Part shown: in pieces, positions 21,053 to 30,656 of the stretch
Numbering within the stretch: position 1 is the first letter of the stretch
How the letters are laid out: every line of letters begins with the position of its first letter
Assembly: GCF_027595165.1 (NCBI RefSeq)
Contig: NZ_CP097291.1
Location: forward strand, 3,348,001-3,412,000
DNA: 64,000 bases
DNA from: Providencia sp. PROV188
GTDB taxonomy: Bacteria > Pseudomonadota > Gammaproteobacteria > Enterobacterales > Enterobacteriaceae
Direction: 5' to 3'
Made by a program: the position numbers and the translations under genes
Notes under the pieces: generated by a model
Seen by the model: only the letters and a program-made list of their open reading frames with translations
What the model was told of the DNA's origin: nothing
The model's database searches: none

Positions 21053-21587
21053 ATTACTTATTGCTTCTTTTGTCATATTGCTTAACGGATGGCACATGGC
21101 ACAGGCGGAGAATACCGAGATTAGAGCGCTCATTACCGATGATGTTGGGTGCGAAATTCGCATTCCCAACTCATTGCAATTTACCCCGATGCGCACATCC
21201 GATTTTCAAGGCGCGATAACCACACATCAAATTAAGCCCTTGAAAGCGCAATTTATCTGTGTGGATAAAACGGGAAATCTCACCCCCAAGATTACGTTAC
21301 AGGGAAATACCCCCTATAACGAAAGCACCATTTTCTTGGATGGAACCCCAAATAGCACAGGGTTTATGTTACGCCTCAGTGATGGCACGCCGCTCTCCCT
21401 GAGTGATTTTTATGACACAAGCAAAGCCTTTAAACGCGGTGAACAGATTGCCTTAACGCCACTGACCAAAGAGAACCATCACCAAACTGAAGAGACTTTT
21501 CTCGTGGGTTTAGTGGGGCCCGTGGATGGGGAAGCCATTCCTGGTGAATTCTCAGCCTCATTGACGTTTAACCTTATTTTTCAGTAA
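21036..21587 (+). CDS. Fimbrial minor subunit
   Basis: The protein has 183 residues from the ATG at 21036, which is preceded by GGAAAGGA and followed by a signal peptide ending MAQAEN. It has the pilin cysteine pair (VGCEIRIPNS and FICVDKTG) and a C-terminal alternating strand GEFSASLTFNLIFQ. It resembles the two next genes (KITLQGNT, STGFMLRLSDGT), so the three form a paralogous group. The start lies inside the chaperone gene, which suggests translational coupling. Confidence 0.8.
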   Translation: MRKFNKLLIASFVILLNGWHMAQAENTEIRALITDDVGCEIRIPNSLQFTPMRTSDFQGAITTHQIKPLKAQFICVDKTGNLTPKITLQGNTPYNESTIFLDGTPNSTGFMLRLSDGTPLSLSDFYDTSKAFKRGEQIALTPLTKENHHQTEETFLVGLVGPVDGEAIPGEFSASLTFNLIFQ

Positions 21588-21609
21588 GACCTAAAAATAG
21601 GAAATCATC

Positions 21610-22191
21610 ATGACACTGACTCAAAAGTCACTCTATTCCCTGCTCATCCCCACTGCATTGTATGCGGCAAGTCTGGGGCAATCCGCGATAGCGGCAACCT
21701 CGGCCACCACTAAAATCAGTGCCAGCATTGTCGGTGGTGGCTGCCAAATTACCGCGCCCTCAACTGTTTCGATTCGTAACGGGGATCTTATTCCTGCTGA
21801 AGAGATCACCACCACCAGTGATATCAGCGAAACCTTTGACCTCACCATTCTTGGCTGTAAAGGTTACGGGTTAACCCCCTCGATAACCCTCGAAGGGGAC
21901 ACCGATAGTGCCTCCGGTGAAGCGCTGTTTGTGAGTCCCGGCAGCACCAGTACAGGCTATGGCATTTTATTGTCGACGGCTGGCAATACTAACTTCGAAG
22001 GTAGTGACAACCTGGCAACGGATAAAAAAATCACGGCTCTCACCACCAAAGAATGGAATAAAACCTTTGCCAGCACATTGAATGGAACCATCCCACTGAA
22101 GGCAACCGTCAGTTGTGGAACCTGTACTGCCAATAACTTACAAGGCGGCGAGTTAACCGCCTCATTAACATTTAATTTTTTCTATCACTGA
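21610..22191 (+). CDS. Fimbrial subunit, paralogue A
   Basis: A 193-residue secreted pilin-like protein with a signal peptide ending near SAIAATS. It has VGGGCQITAPSTVS, GCKGYGLTPSITLEGDT and a late CGTCTAN, so an extra CxxC pair is present beyond the usual pilin disulfide. It ends GGELTASLTFNFFYH, a chaperone-binding strand. It is closely related to the next gene and may be a tandem duplicate. Confidence 0.82.
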   Translation: MTLTQKSLYSLLIPTALYAASLGQSAIAATSATTKISASIVGGGCQITAPSTVSIRNGDLIPAEEITTTSDISETFDLTILGCKGYGLTPSITLEGDTDSASGEALFVSPGSTSTGYGILLSTAGNTNFEGSDNLATDKKITALTTKEWNKTFASTLNGTIPLKATVSCGTCTANNLQGGELTASLTFNFFYH

Positions 22192-22212
22192 TTTTGAAGG
22201 CTGCTAATAACA

Positions 22213-22791
22213 ATGATACGAAAACTGTCTTTCTTTAGCGTGATTGTAGGGTTGCTATTACCAGCCAGTGAATTACAGGCAGGCAGTGCCTCAACCACCC
22301 TCTCCTTTTCCGCCTTTTTTTATGGTGGTAGCTGCGATGTGACGGTGCCAAATACCGTCACGTATAACAATGGCGCACCACTGCCCTACGATGAAATTCT
22401 GAAAAATCCGCAACGTAGCGGATTCACGTTAACCCTCTCAGGGTGCCAGGGCTATTTTTTAACACCCAGAATTGCGGTCAAAGGGAACACGTTCACCGCA
22501 GATAACAATGAACCGCTGTATGCCGATGCATCCAGCACCGCAAAAGGCTATGGCGTCAGGCTATCCACCCCCGGAAATACGCTTTTTAATGCCAATGACA
22601 ATACTGCGAAACCCGGCAATGAGGTGATCACCATCAAGACATGGCCATCGGATGGAACCAGCGATGTCGCAAGATTAAACAGCTCGCTTGATTTTACTGC
22701 TGTGCTTGCCTGCGGCACCTGCACGGCCAGTGACAATTTGCAAAACGGTGAACTTATCGCAACCGTCACGTTTAGCTTCGTATATGACTAA
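22213..22791 (+). CDS. Fimbrial subunit, paralogue B
   Basis: A 192-residue secreted pilin-like protein with the same plan as the preceding gene: YGGSCDVTVPNTVTYNNG, GCQGYFLTPRIAVKGNT, CGTCTASDN and a final NGELIATVTFSFVYD. The gap to the previous gene is 21 nt. The late CxxC shared by the pair is not part of standard FimA-type pilins as I know them. Confidence 0.82.
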   Translation: MIRKLSFFSVIVGLLLPASELQAGSASTTLSFSAFFYGGSCDVTVPNTVTYNNGAPLPYDEILKNPQRSGFTLTLSGCQGYFLTPRIAVKGNTFTADNNEPLYADASSTAKGYGVRLSTPGNTLFNANDNTAKPGNEVITIKTWPSDGTSDVARLNSSLDFTAVLACGTCTASDNLQNGELIATVTFSFVYD

Positions 22792-22804
22792 TTGGGTAAT
22801 CAGT

Positions 22805-23572
22805 ATGTTTTCGAATCGTTTTTCTTACTCTCACACGCTTATTATTGTATTGATATGGGGTGTTTTTTCAGCCTTGGCTTCCGCTACTGAAGGCGGTTTA
22901 CGCTTGGCTCAAACGCGTGTCGTGTTCGATGCGGCAAACCCAAATGCCAGAATTGCTATTAAAAACAGCAGCCCGCAGGTCTACTTAATCAAAGCTGACG
23001 TCCTCAATACGCCAGAGGGGAATGCCCACAAACCCGCGCCCCCGTTTATTGTGACACCACCCATGTCTCGCTTAGAAAAAGAGAGCCAAAATACGCTGCT
23101 CATTGTGCGTAATGGTACCGCAGAGCTGCCGACAGACCGAGAATCCGTGTTTTATTTAAGCTTATTAGCGATCCCTTCCACCACAAAAGCGAATGCCCCC
23201 GAAGGTGAGATGACCAGTGCGCAAGTTTCGGTGGGGATCCGCAACGTTATCAAACTGTTTTATCGCCCGAAAGGGTTACCCATGGGCGTCGAAACCGCCT
23301 CAAGCCAACTGGTTTTTCGCCAGCAAGGTCAACAGCTCGAAGTCAGTAACCCAACGCCGTATTACATAACCTTGGCACAATTGAGTGTGGATCAGCACCC
23401 CATTGATGTACGAGAACTGGACCCTATGATTGCCCCCTTCTCCACCCATATTTACCCCGTCAAAGGCGGTGCTACACGTGCAGAGTGGAGAGTGATTACG
23501 GATTATGGGGATATGAGCCCCGCGTATCAGGGGAAGGTTCAATCAGGAGATATTCGCGATGAACAACATTAA
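22805..23572 (+). CDS. Periplasmic fimbrial chaperone, second copy
   Basis: The protein has about 255 residues from the ATG at 22805. The open frame extends further upstream, into the preceding pilin gene, but the signal peptide (TLIIVLIWGVFSALASA) starts from this ATG. It has LRLAQTRVVFDAANPNARIA, SRLEKESQNTLLIVRNG and SVFYLSLLAIPS with NVIKLFYRPKG, the PapD-type pattern. It overlaps the next chaperone by 14 nt. Confidence 0.9.
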   Translation: MFSNRFSYSHTLIIVLIWGVFSALASATEGGLRLAQTRVVFDAANPNARIAIKNSSPQVYLIKADVLNTPEGNAHKPAPPFIVTPPMSRLEKESQNTLLIVRNGTAELPTDRESVFYLSLLAIPSTTKANAPEGEMTSAQVSVGIRNVIKLFYRPKGLPMGVETASSQLVFRQQGQQLEVSNPTPYYITLAQLSVDQHPIDVRELDPMIAPFSTHIYPVKGGATRAEWRVITDYGDMSPAYQGKVQSGDIRDEQH

Positions 23573-24365
23573 GTTATTGAATGTGACAAAGCCTGTGTTA
23601 TCTCGTTTGGTTAGCGGTGTCGCCCTATGGGTAGCACTTTTTACCCAACCTGTGTTGGCAAATAACATCCAAGACCAAATTAATGGGCTGACACTGCATT
23701 CAACCCGTATTATCTACCCCCATGATGCCAAAAACGGGGTGACGTACACTATCACCAATAATACGGCGATACCGTATTTATTGCAGGCGCGCCTCTTGCC
23801 GTGGGAAGGGAATTCATCAAGCAAAACGGCGAACGAGAATACCGAAGCCGCCGATGAAAATTTGACGGCATTCATTGCTTTACCGCCGTTACAGCGCTTC
23901 GAACCGGGTGAAACACTCACATTGCGCATTCTTCAAAAACATCATTTACTCGCGCAAGATAAAGAGTCGATTGCGCAGTTGTCACTGACGGCGATCCCCG
24001 CGCAATCAAAAGAGGCGGCGGAAGGCGCGCAAATGATCCTTGCCGTACAAAATAATCTGAAGCTGTTTTATCGCCCCGCGGGATTACCGGAACATCATCT
24101 CGACAACATCGCCGAACAGCTGCAATTTCAGCGTACAAAAAACACGCTAACCCTGAAAAACCCGACGCCTTTTTATGTCACGTTAGCGTCACTGTCGGTG
24201 GGGAAGAACGCCCTGAATTTAAGTTCCTCACGCATGATCCCCCCCTTTGGGGAGGCGCAGTGGCCCCTTGATGCCAGCCATATGGGAAGCGACATTCATT
24301 GGCAGCTCATGGAAGACGATGGCGGAACCGACAAAATGAGAACACGCCAACTCTCAGCAATGTAA
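23559..24365 (+). CDS. Periplasmic fimbrial chaperone, third copy
   Basis: A 268-residue PapD-type chaperone with a signal peptide ending VLAN. It retains STRIIYPHDAKNGVTYTITN, ESIAQLSLTAIPAQ and NLKLFYRPAG. The first domain has an insertion rich in N, T and E (SSSKTANENTEAADEN) that the other two lack. Three chaperones for one usher suggests that each serves a different subunit set, which is inference. Confidence 0.9.
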   Translation: MNNIKLLNVTKPVLSRLVSGVALWVALFTQPVLANNIQDQINGLTLHSTRIIYPHDAKNGVTYTITNNTAIPYLLQARLLPWEGNSSSKTANENTEAADENLTAFIALPPLQRFEPGETLTLRILQKHHLLAQDKESIAQLSLTAIPAQSKEAAEGAQMILAVQNNLKLFYRPAGLPEHHLDNIAEQLQFQRTKNTLTLKNPTPFYVTLASLSVGKNALNLSSSRMIPPFGEAQWPLDASHMGSDIHWQLMEDDGGTDKMRTRQLSAM

Positions 24366-24446
24366 CCACACCCGACAGATAAACACATTCACCCGATGCG
24401 CATTGGCAACGGGGGGATTCTTGCATTCGCAAGATAAAGGAAGATC

Positions 24447-27206
24447 ATGAAAAAAGCCCATAAAATTGCTGAAAATCAGCCAAAAATCCCTTTTTTCCGT
24501 TATCACCCGCTGGCGTGTGTATTGCTATTGGCGGTCGCTCCAACACAGGCCGAAGATTACTTTGATCCCAGTTTTTTAGGGGTTGCAGGTGAAAACACAG
24601 ACGTGGATTTATCCGCCTTCTCACAAGCCGGTGGCGTTGCTGAAGGGGAATACACCGTTTCCGTATTTGTGAACCAACAGGACGTGGGGCAATTTACGCT
24701 TAATTTTATCAAAAATACCCACGGTGAAATCGCACCGGAATTAACCCCTGAGCAGCTCGACACATTTGGGGTCAATGTGTCGCAAATTCCTGTCCTGAAA
24801 GACTTACCTAACGGCGAGTTTATTTCAGATTTAGGCGCCCTGATCCCACAAGCGACAACCCGATTAGATTTGTCACGCTTACGATTAAACATCAGCGTGC
24901 CGCAAGTGGCGATGCAATCTCAAGTCAATCGTAATGCCGATCCGTCATTATGGGACGATGGGATTCCGGCGCTCATGGCGAACTATAACGTCAGTGCAGG
25001 TCGCACCACCAGTCGCTATGATCACGGCAAAAAAAACCAAAATACCAACGTCTTTGCGTCCGCACGCTTGGGTGCCAATGCAGGGCCGTGGCGTCTGCGC
25101 AGTAACCTCACCCATTCCCGTTTCGAATACAGCGGGAGCGAGAACCAATCGGCCACGACCAACACCCAAACCTACTTTTCCAATACCACCCTATCACGGG
25201 ATATTCGTGCATTACGCTCGACATTGTTAGTCGGTGAAAGCAGCACGGGCAGCGATGTGTTTGATGGTGTGCCCTTTAAGGGCGTGCAGCTAACCTCTAA
25301 CGAGCAAATGCTGCCAAGCCAATTACGCGGCTATGCGCCGGCGATCAGTGGTGTTGCCAACAGCAACGCCCGTGTCACTATTCGCCAAAATGGCAATATC
25401 GTGTATGAAGCCTATGTGGCTCCAGGGCCCTTTTATATCAATGATATCCAGCAAGCGGGCTTATCCGGAGATTATGACGTCACCGTTACCGAAGCCGATG
25501 GTTCTGAGCGCCAGTTTGTGGTGCCCTACTCATCTTTACCCGTGATGTTGCGCCCCGGTGGCTGGAAATACGAAGTGGCCTCCGGTCGTTACAATGGCAA
25601 CTTGACCACCAGCTCACGTCGTTCTGACTTTATTCTCGGTACTGCTGTTTATGGGCTGCATAACGATGTCACGGTGTATGGCGGCGCCTTGCTGGCAAAA
25701 GATTATCAATCTCTGAGTTTAGGAACAGGAGTCTCTTTAGGTGACTTCGGTGCTGTCTCCACGGACGTCACGCACTCATCGGCTAAATTTACTTATTCCA
25801 ACCCAGTTACCAGCTCTAGCGAGCGAAAAACGGGGCAATCTTACCGTATCCGTTATTCAAAAAGCTTAATGGCAACCGGCACGTCGGTGGATTTAACCGC
25901 ATTACGTTACTCCACCGAGCATTTCTATAATTTCAGCGAATTTAACAGCCAAGGTTATCGCCTTGAAGAGGGTCTTAGCCCGTGGACGTTGCAACGTCGT
26001 CGCAGCAGCTTTCAAACCCAGCTCAGCCAACAGATGCAACAGTATGGCTCACTGCATTTTCGTGCTAACCGCGATGATTACTGGGGCAGCAGCCGAACCT
26101 TAACGGGTTTATCCATGGGCTACAGCAACAGCTTTAAAGGGGTCAGTTACGGTGTGAACTACAATATCGACCGCGTGAAAGACAGCCGTAATAACTGGCC
26201 GGAAAACCGCCAGCTCTCCTTCAACTTAAGCGTGCCGTTCAGTGTATTTACTCAAGACCGTGATTTGCAGTCGATTTATGCCACCTACTCCATGAGTCAT
26301 GACCAAAATGGACGCACGCAAAATAATAGCGGCCTGAGCGGCAACATGCTGGATGGCAAGCTGTCTTATGGCGCATCACAAAGCTGGGGAAATAAAGGGC
26401 AAATTGCGAACACCAACCTGAATGCGGGCTACCAAGGCGATAAAGGCAGTATCAGTACCGGTTATAGCTATAGCAATAATTCTCAGTCAATCAATATGAA
26501 CGCCAGCGGCGGTGCATTACTGCACGCCGAAGGGCTAACCTTAAGCCGCTCTATGGGGGATTCAGTCGCACTCATTAGTGCACCGGGTGCCGAAGGCGTC
26601 AGTGTTAATGGCGGTTCTGCTGTCACGGATTGGCGTGGCTATGCCGTGGCGCCTTATCTTTCCGACTATAACAAAAACAGCATTGGCTTAGACCCAAGCA
26701 CGCTGCCTGAAAATGTCGATTTACCGCAATCCAATACCAACGTTTACCCCACCAAAGGCGCAGTGGTGAAAGCCAGTTTCCGTACCCGTATCGGCTACCA
26801 AGTGCTCATGACCTTAAAACAGGGGGCCAAATATGTGCCCTTTGGGGCGATTGCGACCTTAACCTCCGATAACAGCGCTGACAACATGAGCAGCATTGTC
26901 GGGGATGCCGGGCAGGTGTACCTGACGGGGTTACCAGAAACAGGAGAATTGTTGGTGAAGTGGGGAGAGACAGCCGCACAGCAATGTCAGGTGAAATTCG
27001 ATTTACGCCATGTCGACGTTTCAGCCGATATGCCAATCCGTCAAGTCTCTTATCGCTGTGTCAGTGGGCAACCGCAAGCTCAGCCTGTGATATCGAATAC
27101 ATCCCAAACGGCTCAGCAGGTACCTGCTCCAATGGAAAATATCGAGCCTTTACATCAAAAACCCAATAAAACACGTTGGTTACAGTCGCCAGCAGGAGAA
27201 AAATAA
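24447..27206 (+). CDS. Outer-membrane fimbrial usher
   Basis: A 919-residue FimD/PapC-type usher with a signal peptide and then the N-terminal chaperone-binding domain (DYFDPSFLGVAGENTDVDLS). The 24-strand pore region contains the plug domain (YEAYVAPGPFYINDIQQAGL), and the C-terminal domains carry the cysteine pair in QQCQVKFDLRHVD and SYRCVSG. It ends with a proline- and glutamine-rich tail. It secretes and assembles the pilus fibre. Its stop overlaps the adhesin start (TAATG). Confidence 0.97.
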   Translation: MKKAHKIAENQPKIPFFRYHPLACVLLLAVAPTQAEDYFDPSFLGVAGENTDVDLSAFSQAGGVAEGEYTVSVFVNQQDVGQFTLNFIKNTHGEIAPELTPEQLDTFGVNVSQIPVLKDLPNGEFISDLGALIPQATTRLDLSRLRLNISVPQVAMQSQVNRNADPSLWDDGIPALMANYNVSAGRTTSRYDHGKKNQNTNVFASARLGANAGPWRLRSNLTHSRFEYSGSENQSATTNTQTYFSNTTLSRDIRALRSTLLVGESSTGSDVFDGVPFKGVQLTSNEQMLPSQLRGYAPAISGVANSNARVTIRQNGNIVYEAYVAPGPFYINDIQQAGLSGDYDVTVTEADGSERQFVVPYSSLPVMLRPGGWKYEVASGRYNGNLTTSSRRSDFILGTAVYGLHNDVTVYGGALLAKDYQSLSLGTGVSLGDFGAVSTDVTHSSAKFTYSNPVTSSSERKTGQSYRIRYSKSLMATGTSVDLTALRYSTEHFYNFSEFNSQGYRLEEGLSPWTLQRRRSSFQTQLSQQMQQYGSLHFRANRDDYWGSSRTLTGLSMGYSNSFKGVSYGVNYNIDRVKDSRNNWPENRQLSFNLSVPFSVFTQDRDLQSIYATYSMSHDQNGRTQNNSGLSGNMLDGKLSYGASQSWGNKGQIANTNLNAGYQGDKGSISTGYSYSNNSQSINMNASGGALLHAEGLTLSRSMGDSVALISAPGAEGVSVNGGSAVTDWRGYAVAPYLSDYNKNSIGLDPSTLPENVDLPQSNTNVYPTKGAVVKASFRTRIGYQVLMTLKQGAKYVPFGAIATLTSDNSADNMSSIVGDAGQVYLTGLPETGELLVKWGETAAQQCQVKFDLRHVDVSADMPIRQVSYRCVSGQPQAQPVISNTSQTAQQVPAPMENIEPLHQKPNKTRWLQSPAGEK

Positions 27207-28333
27207 TGAAATTGAACAATCAAAAACGCTGGGGAAAAGTGTGGTCAGCCGCGGCAGGTTTAATTATATACAATGCATTCACAGCTGTTAGTTACAGTGC
27301 TGATAACTGGAGTTTTCCTAGCGGAGCAGTATTTAGGGAATCCGGGAAAAGAGTATGGGCAGGTGAAGCTATCACTAAAGAAGAAAGACCTTACTATGAA
27401 GGAGGTGCGGAGAGTGTTATTCATGGAACAGTAGTATCTACTGTTTCCAGAAGCGACTGGGGAGTTGTTGATGGCCACCACGGAGTGGTTCTTGAGCCTG
27501 GTATAGTACTCACTTTTTCAGGAATGTCCTACACTGCCTCCAGCCGTTATAACGTTAGAGTTGATTACCAATATAATGCAGAACCGAAAGCATCCAGTAT
27601 ACAAAACCAAAACACAGTTAACGTTTTCAAAAATAGCGGAATTTATAAATATGAAGCAGGACTAAAGTCCACAGGTATCCCCATTCGCATTACTGGAAAT
27701 AACTTATATCAGGCTAGAAATTTACAGGTTGCGTTATATATCAGTGATTCAGTGAAACCTGGTACTTATTCATATTCAGGAGATGTTAATCTGGAAGTGG
27801 GAGATATGCGTGTCCACCTCTCTAATCGTATTGAATTTACCTATGCTCCGCCAATCCAATGCACCATCAACACCCCACCTAAAATTGATTTCGGCAAAGT
27901 GAATATTTGGGATTGGAAAGGCAATACATCCGGTACACCAGGAGGAAATCGTAAGGATGTTTTAGGGGTAGTTGATGGGAATTTTACGATCAACTGCACT
28001 GGAGATAATGGTGCTCATGCTCCCGCTAAATTGACACTAAATGGAACGCATCAAGGATACACAAACGACTTAAAAATGACAATGGATACCACTGGAGAGG
28101 TGGCACCTGCGACCATACGAGCCTCCATTAAGTCTCTTTATCCCCCTTGCGATAATAACGGTGTAAATTTTACTCTAACAAACGGTAAGCCCCTCTCACA
28201 TATCGTTGATTTAGGTGAGCTCACCGTTGGTCCACATCAAGTCCCTTACCGTTTTAGCCTCTGTGCGCTTGGAGAAGGTTTTAAATCTGGCGCCGCTTCT
28301 GCCACCGCCACCGTCACTCTTGACTGGGAATAA
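27206..28333 (+). CDS. Probable two-domain fimbrial tip adhesin
   Basis: The protein has about 375 residues from the ATG that overlaps the usher stop. After a signal peptide (ending VSYSADN) there is an N-terminal domain of about 190 residues with no motif I recognise, then a pilin domain (from about IQCTINTPPKIDFGKVNIW) with cysteines near NFTINCTGDNG and a C-terminal strand ASATATVTLDWE. This plan fits a tip adhesin. The N-terminal domain is AT-richer than the usher, as expected for a diversifying or exchanged receptor-binding domain. Confidence 0.75.
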   Translation: MKLNNQKRWGKVWSAAAGLIIYNAFTAVSYSADNWSFPSGAVFRESGKRVWAGEAITKEERPYYEGGAESVIHGTVVSTVSRSDWGVVDGHHGVVLEPGIVLTFSGMSYTASSRYNVRVDYQYNAEPKASSIQNQNTVNVFKNSGIYKYEAGLKSTGIPIRITGNNLYQARNLQVALYISDSVKPGTYSYSGDVNLEVGDMRVHLSNRIEFTYAPPIQCTINTPPKIDFGKVNIWDWKGNTSGTPGGNRKDVLGVVDGNFTINCTGDNGAHAPAKLTLNGTHQGYTNDLKMTMDTTGEVAPATIRASIKSLYPPCDNNGVNFTLTNGKPLSHIVDLGELTVGPHQVPYRFSLCALGEGFKSGAASATATVTLDWE

Positions 28334-28344
28334 CCTGCCTAACC

Positions 28345-28375
28345 GCTTAGTGGTTTTCACCACAAACCACTAAGC
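28345..28375 (+). terminator. Stem-loop between the adhesin and Sel1/SPOR genes
   Basis: A perfect 12-bp stem GCTTAGTGGTTT/AAACCACTAAGC with a 7-nt loop, followed by CTTTATC. The T tract is weak, so it may stabilise or attenuate the mRNA rather than end it. Confidence 0.5.
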
Positions 28376-28401
28376 CTTTATCATTCAACGATGAGAATGC
28401 C

Positions 28402-29523
28402 ATGATAGCCACTCACCGCCACTGCGTTTTCACCTTATTGCTCATGGGTATTTCGCTTCTATTGTGCCGCCCTGCACTTTCAGTCACATCGCCAACATCC
28501 CTTGAGCAAATTCACGACCTTGGTGTGCAATCCATCAATGGAGATGGCGTCCCTGTAGATCTCGCCAAAGGGCGCTACTATATTCAGCAATCCGCATTGC
28601 AGGGCTATCCCCTCGGTCAATACCATTTAGGGATTCTGTTTTTCACGGGTGAAGGAGGTCCTCAAAACTCAGCCTGCGCAATTTGGTGGCTGGAAAAAGC
28701 CATTGCCGCGAATAATGAAGTGCGTGAAAGAGCGCAACAGGCATTGCATGACATTCAGGAAGATACCACTGTCACCACAGAAGCGGTTGATGAACAACGT
28801 TGCCAGCAATATTCGTACAACTTAATCAGCCTACCGATGACCGAGCCCGTTCACGCTGAACCGCAAGTTAATGCTATCGAGCTCTCTGCCAAGGGAAATC
28901 AGGTGCTACTGGAAGTTTTAAACAACCACCGACCGCATCGGATTTATGCCACATTGCGCCTATTGCAAAAGGAACTGACTAAAATATGGCAACCTATTGC
29001 CGAGCACCGTGAACGCTTAATGCTCGCCGCTGCGCATAAAGCCCATATTCAGCAGCAAACAGCGTCAATGGTAAATGAAACCGTTTCTGACGAACCGACT
29101 GAAGTGATCATTACCCTTGTATTGCCCCCGTCAGAACACAAAGGTGAAACTGAACAGCTAGAATCAGTGCCAATCGATATGCCTAGCAAACCGATAGAGG
29201 TGACGATTCCGGTGGCGAAACACACCTCAGTGAGCACTAACTTAGGTGGCGATATTCGCTCAGCTTCCCCTCGCCATTACACATTACAATTAGGCAGCGC
29301 AAGCAGCCCTGAAGGGCTTGATGCACAAGCTCGTCGATATAAATTGCGTAATTATTTGGTCTATGAAACGGTAAGAAATAACCGCCAATGGTATGTCTTA
29401 GTGTATGGCGAATACCCAACTCCTCGAATCGCAAGACACGCTATACAAGGCTTACCGTCTGCATTTCAACGGGATAAACCGTGGGTTCGCAGCTTACAGC
29501 AAGTTCAATCTGAGCTAAACTAA
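28402..29523 (+). CDS. Sel1-repeat and SPOR-domain protein of the fimbrial locus
   Basis: A 373-residue protein. After an N-terminal signal (FTLLLMGISLLLCRPALS), residues of about 40-110 form Sel1/TPR-type repeats (GVQSINGDGVPVDLAKGRYY, LGILFFTGEGG). A low-complexity middle follows, and the last 80 residues form a SPOR domain (YTLQLGSASSPEGL, LVYETVRNNRQWYVLVYGEY) very like the DamX C-terminus. SPOR domains bind denuded septal peptidoglycan. I know of no such gene as a standard part of chaperone-usher operons, so its role is open: it may place or anchor the fimbrial assembly in the cell wall. Confidence 0.8.
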   Translation: MIATHRHCVFTLLLMGISLLLCRPALSVTSPTSLEQIHDLGVQSINGDGVPVDLAKGRYYIQQSALQGYPLGQYHLGILFFTGEGGPQNSACAIWWLEKAIAANNEVRERAQQALHDIQEDTTVTTEAVDEQRCQQYSYNLISLPMTEPVHAEPQVNAIELSAKGNQVLLEVLNNHRPHRIYATLRLLQKELTKIWQPIAEHRERLMLAAAHKAHIQQQTASMVNETVSDEPTEVIITLVLPPSEHKGETEQLESVPIDMPSKPIEVTIPVAKHTSVSTNLGGDIRSASPRHYTLQLGSASSPEGLDAQARRYKLRNYLVYETVRNNRQWYVLVYGEYPTPRIARHAIQGLPSAFQRDKPWVRSLQQVQSELN

Positions 29524-29549
29524 CCCACAGTTAGGTAGGCGACTATCGC

Positions 29550-30656
29550 TTACCTAACCCCTTCCCCAGTTCCCATTCGCTTTAAAAACCGCTGCTGATA
29601 ACGCCACAAGGTTTTGGCATCAACACAGTGATAATCCATGCCAAATTGCGCGGCAGTTTGCTGAATAATACGAGCAAGCGCAGGGTAATGTCGGTGGTGC
29701 CAATTGGGGAATAAATGATGGGTCAGATGCAAATTCAGTCCGCCGAGCCAGTAAGTTAGGCACTTCGGCGTGGTTTGCCAATCATAGGTCGTTGAAAACG
29801 TATGAGTATAAAACCCTTGCTCCATACGCCCTGAATCCGGTGCCGTATAAAAGGTGGCCTTCGCCCAATGAGTACCTAAAATCAGCACCACAAAAATAAA
29901 TGACGCGAACATTTGGCTAAGCAGATAAACACCCAACAATGTGCCAATACCGATGCCATACGGGGATAACACCCAATAGGGTAATAATATGGCCAAGGCA
30001 AGATGCAGGCTCTTACTCAGAAAAAATACCCCAATACCTTTCGCACCTTGATAGCGCATTTTTGGCGCGACGCGGGTGAAATGAAAACGGTCAAACCAAT
30101 CGTAGCCCCAAATCAGCGCGGGAAACGTCATTGCCGCTATCAACGGCCAATACAAATGCTGCCAACGCATAAACGGATACCAGCGTTGGTATGGAGTTTG
30201 GCGCAGTAAAAAATTCTCTTCAATATCCAGATCATAATCACGAACATTAGTATGGGAATGGTGAAAAACAATGTGCCGCACACGCCAACAATCAGGATCT
30301 AACCCTAAAGGAATTGTCACCCAAAAGTTCACAATCCGGTTAAGTGCTCCTCGCTGAAAAACGGCGTTATGGGAGGCATCGTGCACCATATTAATCGCTA
30401 ACAATAAGGCAAAGAAAATAAATAGCGGATAACCCACAAAAAACAGTATTCCACCTTGGGAGCTGAGCATTAGCCCGTAGCTGCCTAAGCACACCAAAAT
30501 CAGCATAAAACTTTTGAGATAAACCCTGCCATCGGCAAAGCGGTGATCGCCTTTTTCTTGCAGATACCCCTTCGCCGCTTGCTGCAATGCACGGTGAAAA
30601 GCCAAGTCATCCCGCTGGCGAAAAGCGAGGGGCGGTAATGGCTTAGGCTTGTACAT
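29550..30656 (-). CDS. Fatty-acid-desaturase-family membrane di-iron enzyme
   Basis: A 368-residue membrane protein with the three histidine boxes of acyl desaturases: HDASHNAVF, HHSHTNVRDYD and HLTHHLFPNWHH. The protein has paired membrane spans between the boxes. It introduces a double bond into, or hydroxylates, an acyl chain. The substrate is unknown. I use the ATG at 30654-30656. A GTG one codon upstream is also possible. It is the last gene of the seven-gene operon and overlaps the preceding gene by 14 nt. Confidence 0.88.
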   Translation of the reverse strand: MYKPKPLPPLAFRQRDDLAFHRALQQAAKGYLQEKGDHRFADGRVYLKSFMLILVCLGSYGLMLSSQGGILFFVGYPLFIFFALLLAINMVHDASHNAVFQRGALNRIVNFWVTIPLGLDPDCWRVRHIVFHHSHTNVRDYDLDIEENFLLRQTPYQRWYPFMRWQHLYWPLIAAMTFPALIWGYDWFDRFHFTRVAPKMRYQGAKGIGVFFLSKSLHLALAILLPYWVLSPYGIGIGTLLGVYLLSQMFASFIFVVLILGTHWAKATFYTAPDSGRMEQGFYTHTFSTTYDWQTTPKCLTYWLGGLNLHLTHHLFPNWHHRHYPALARIIQQTAAQFGMDYHCVDAKTLWRYQQRFLKRMGTGEGVR

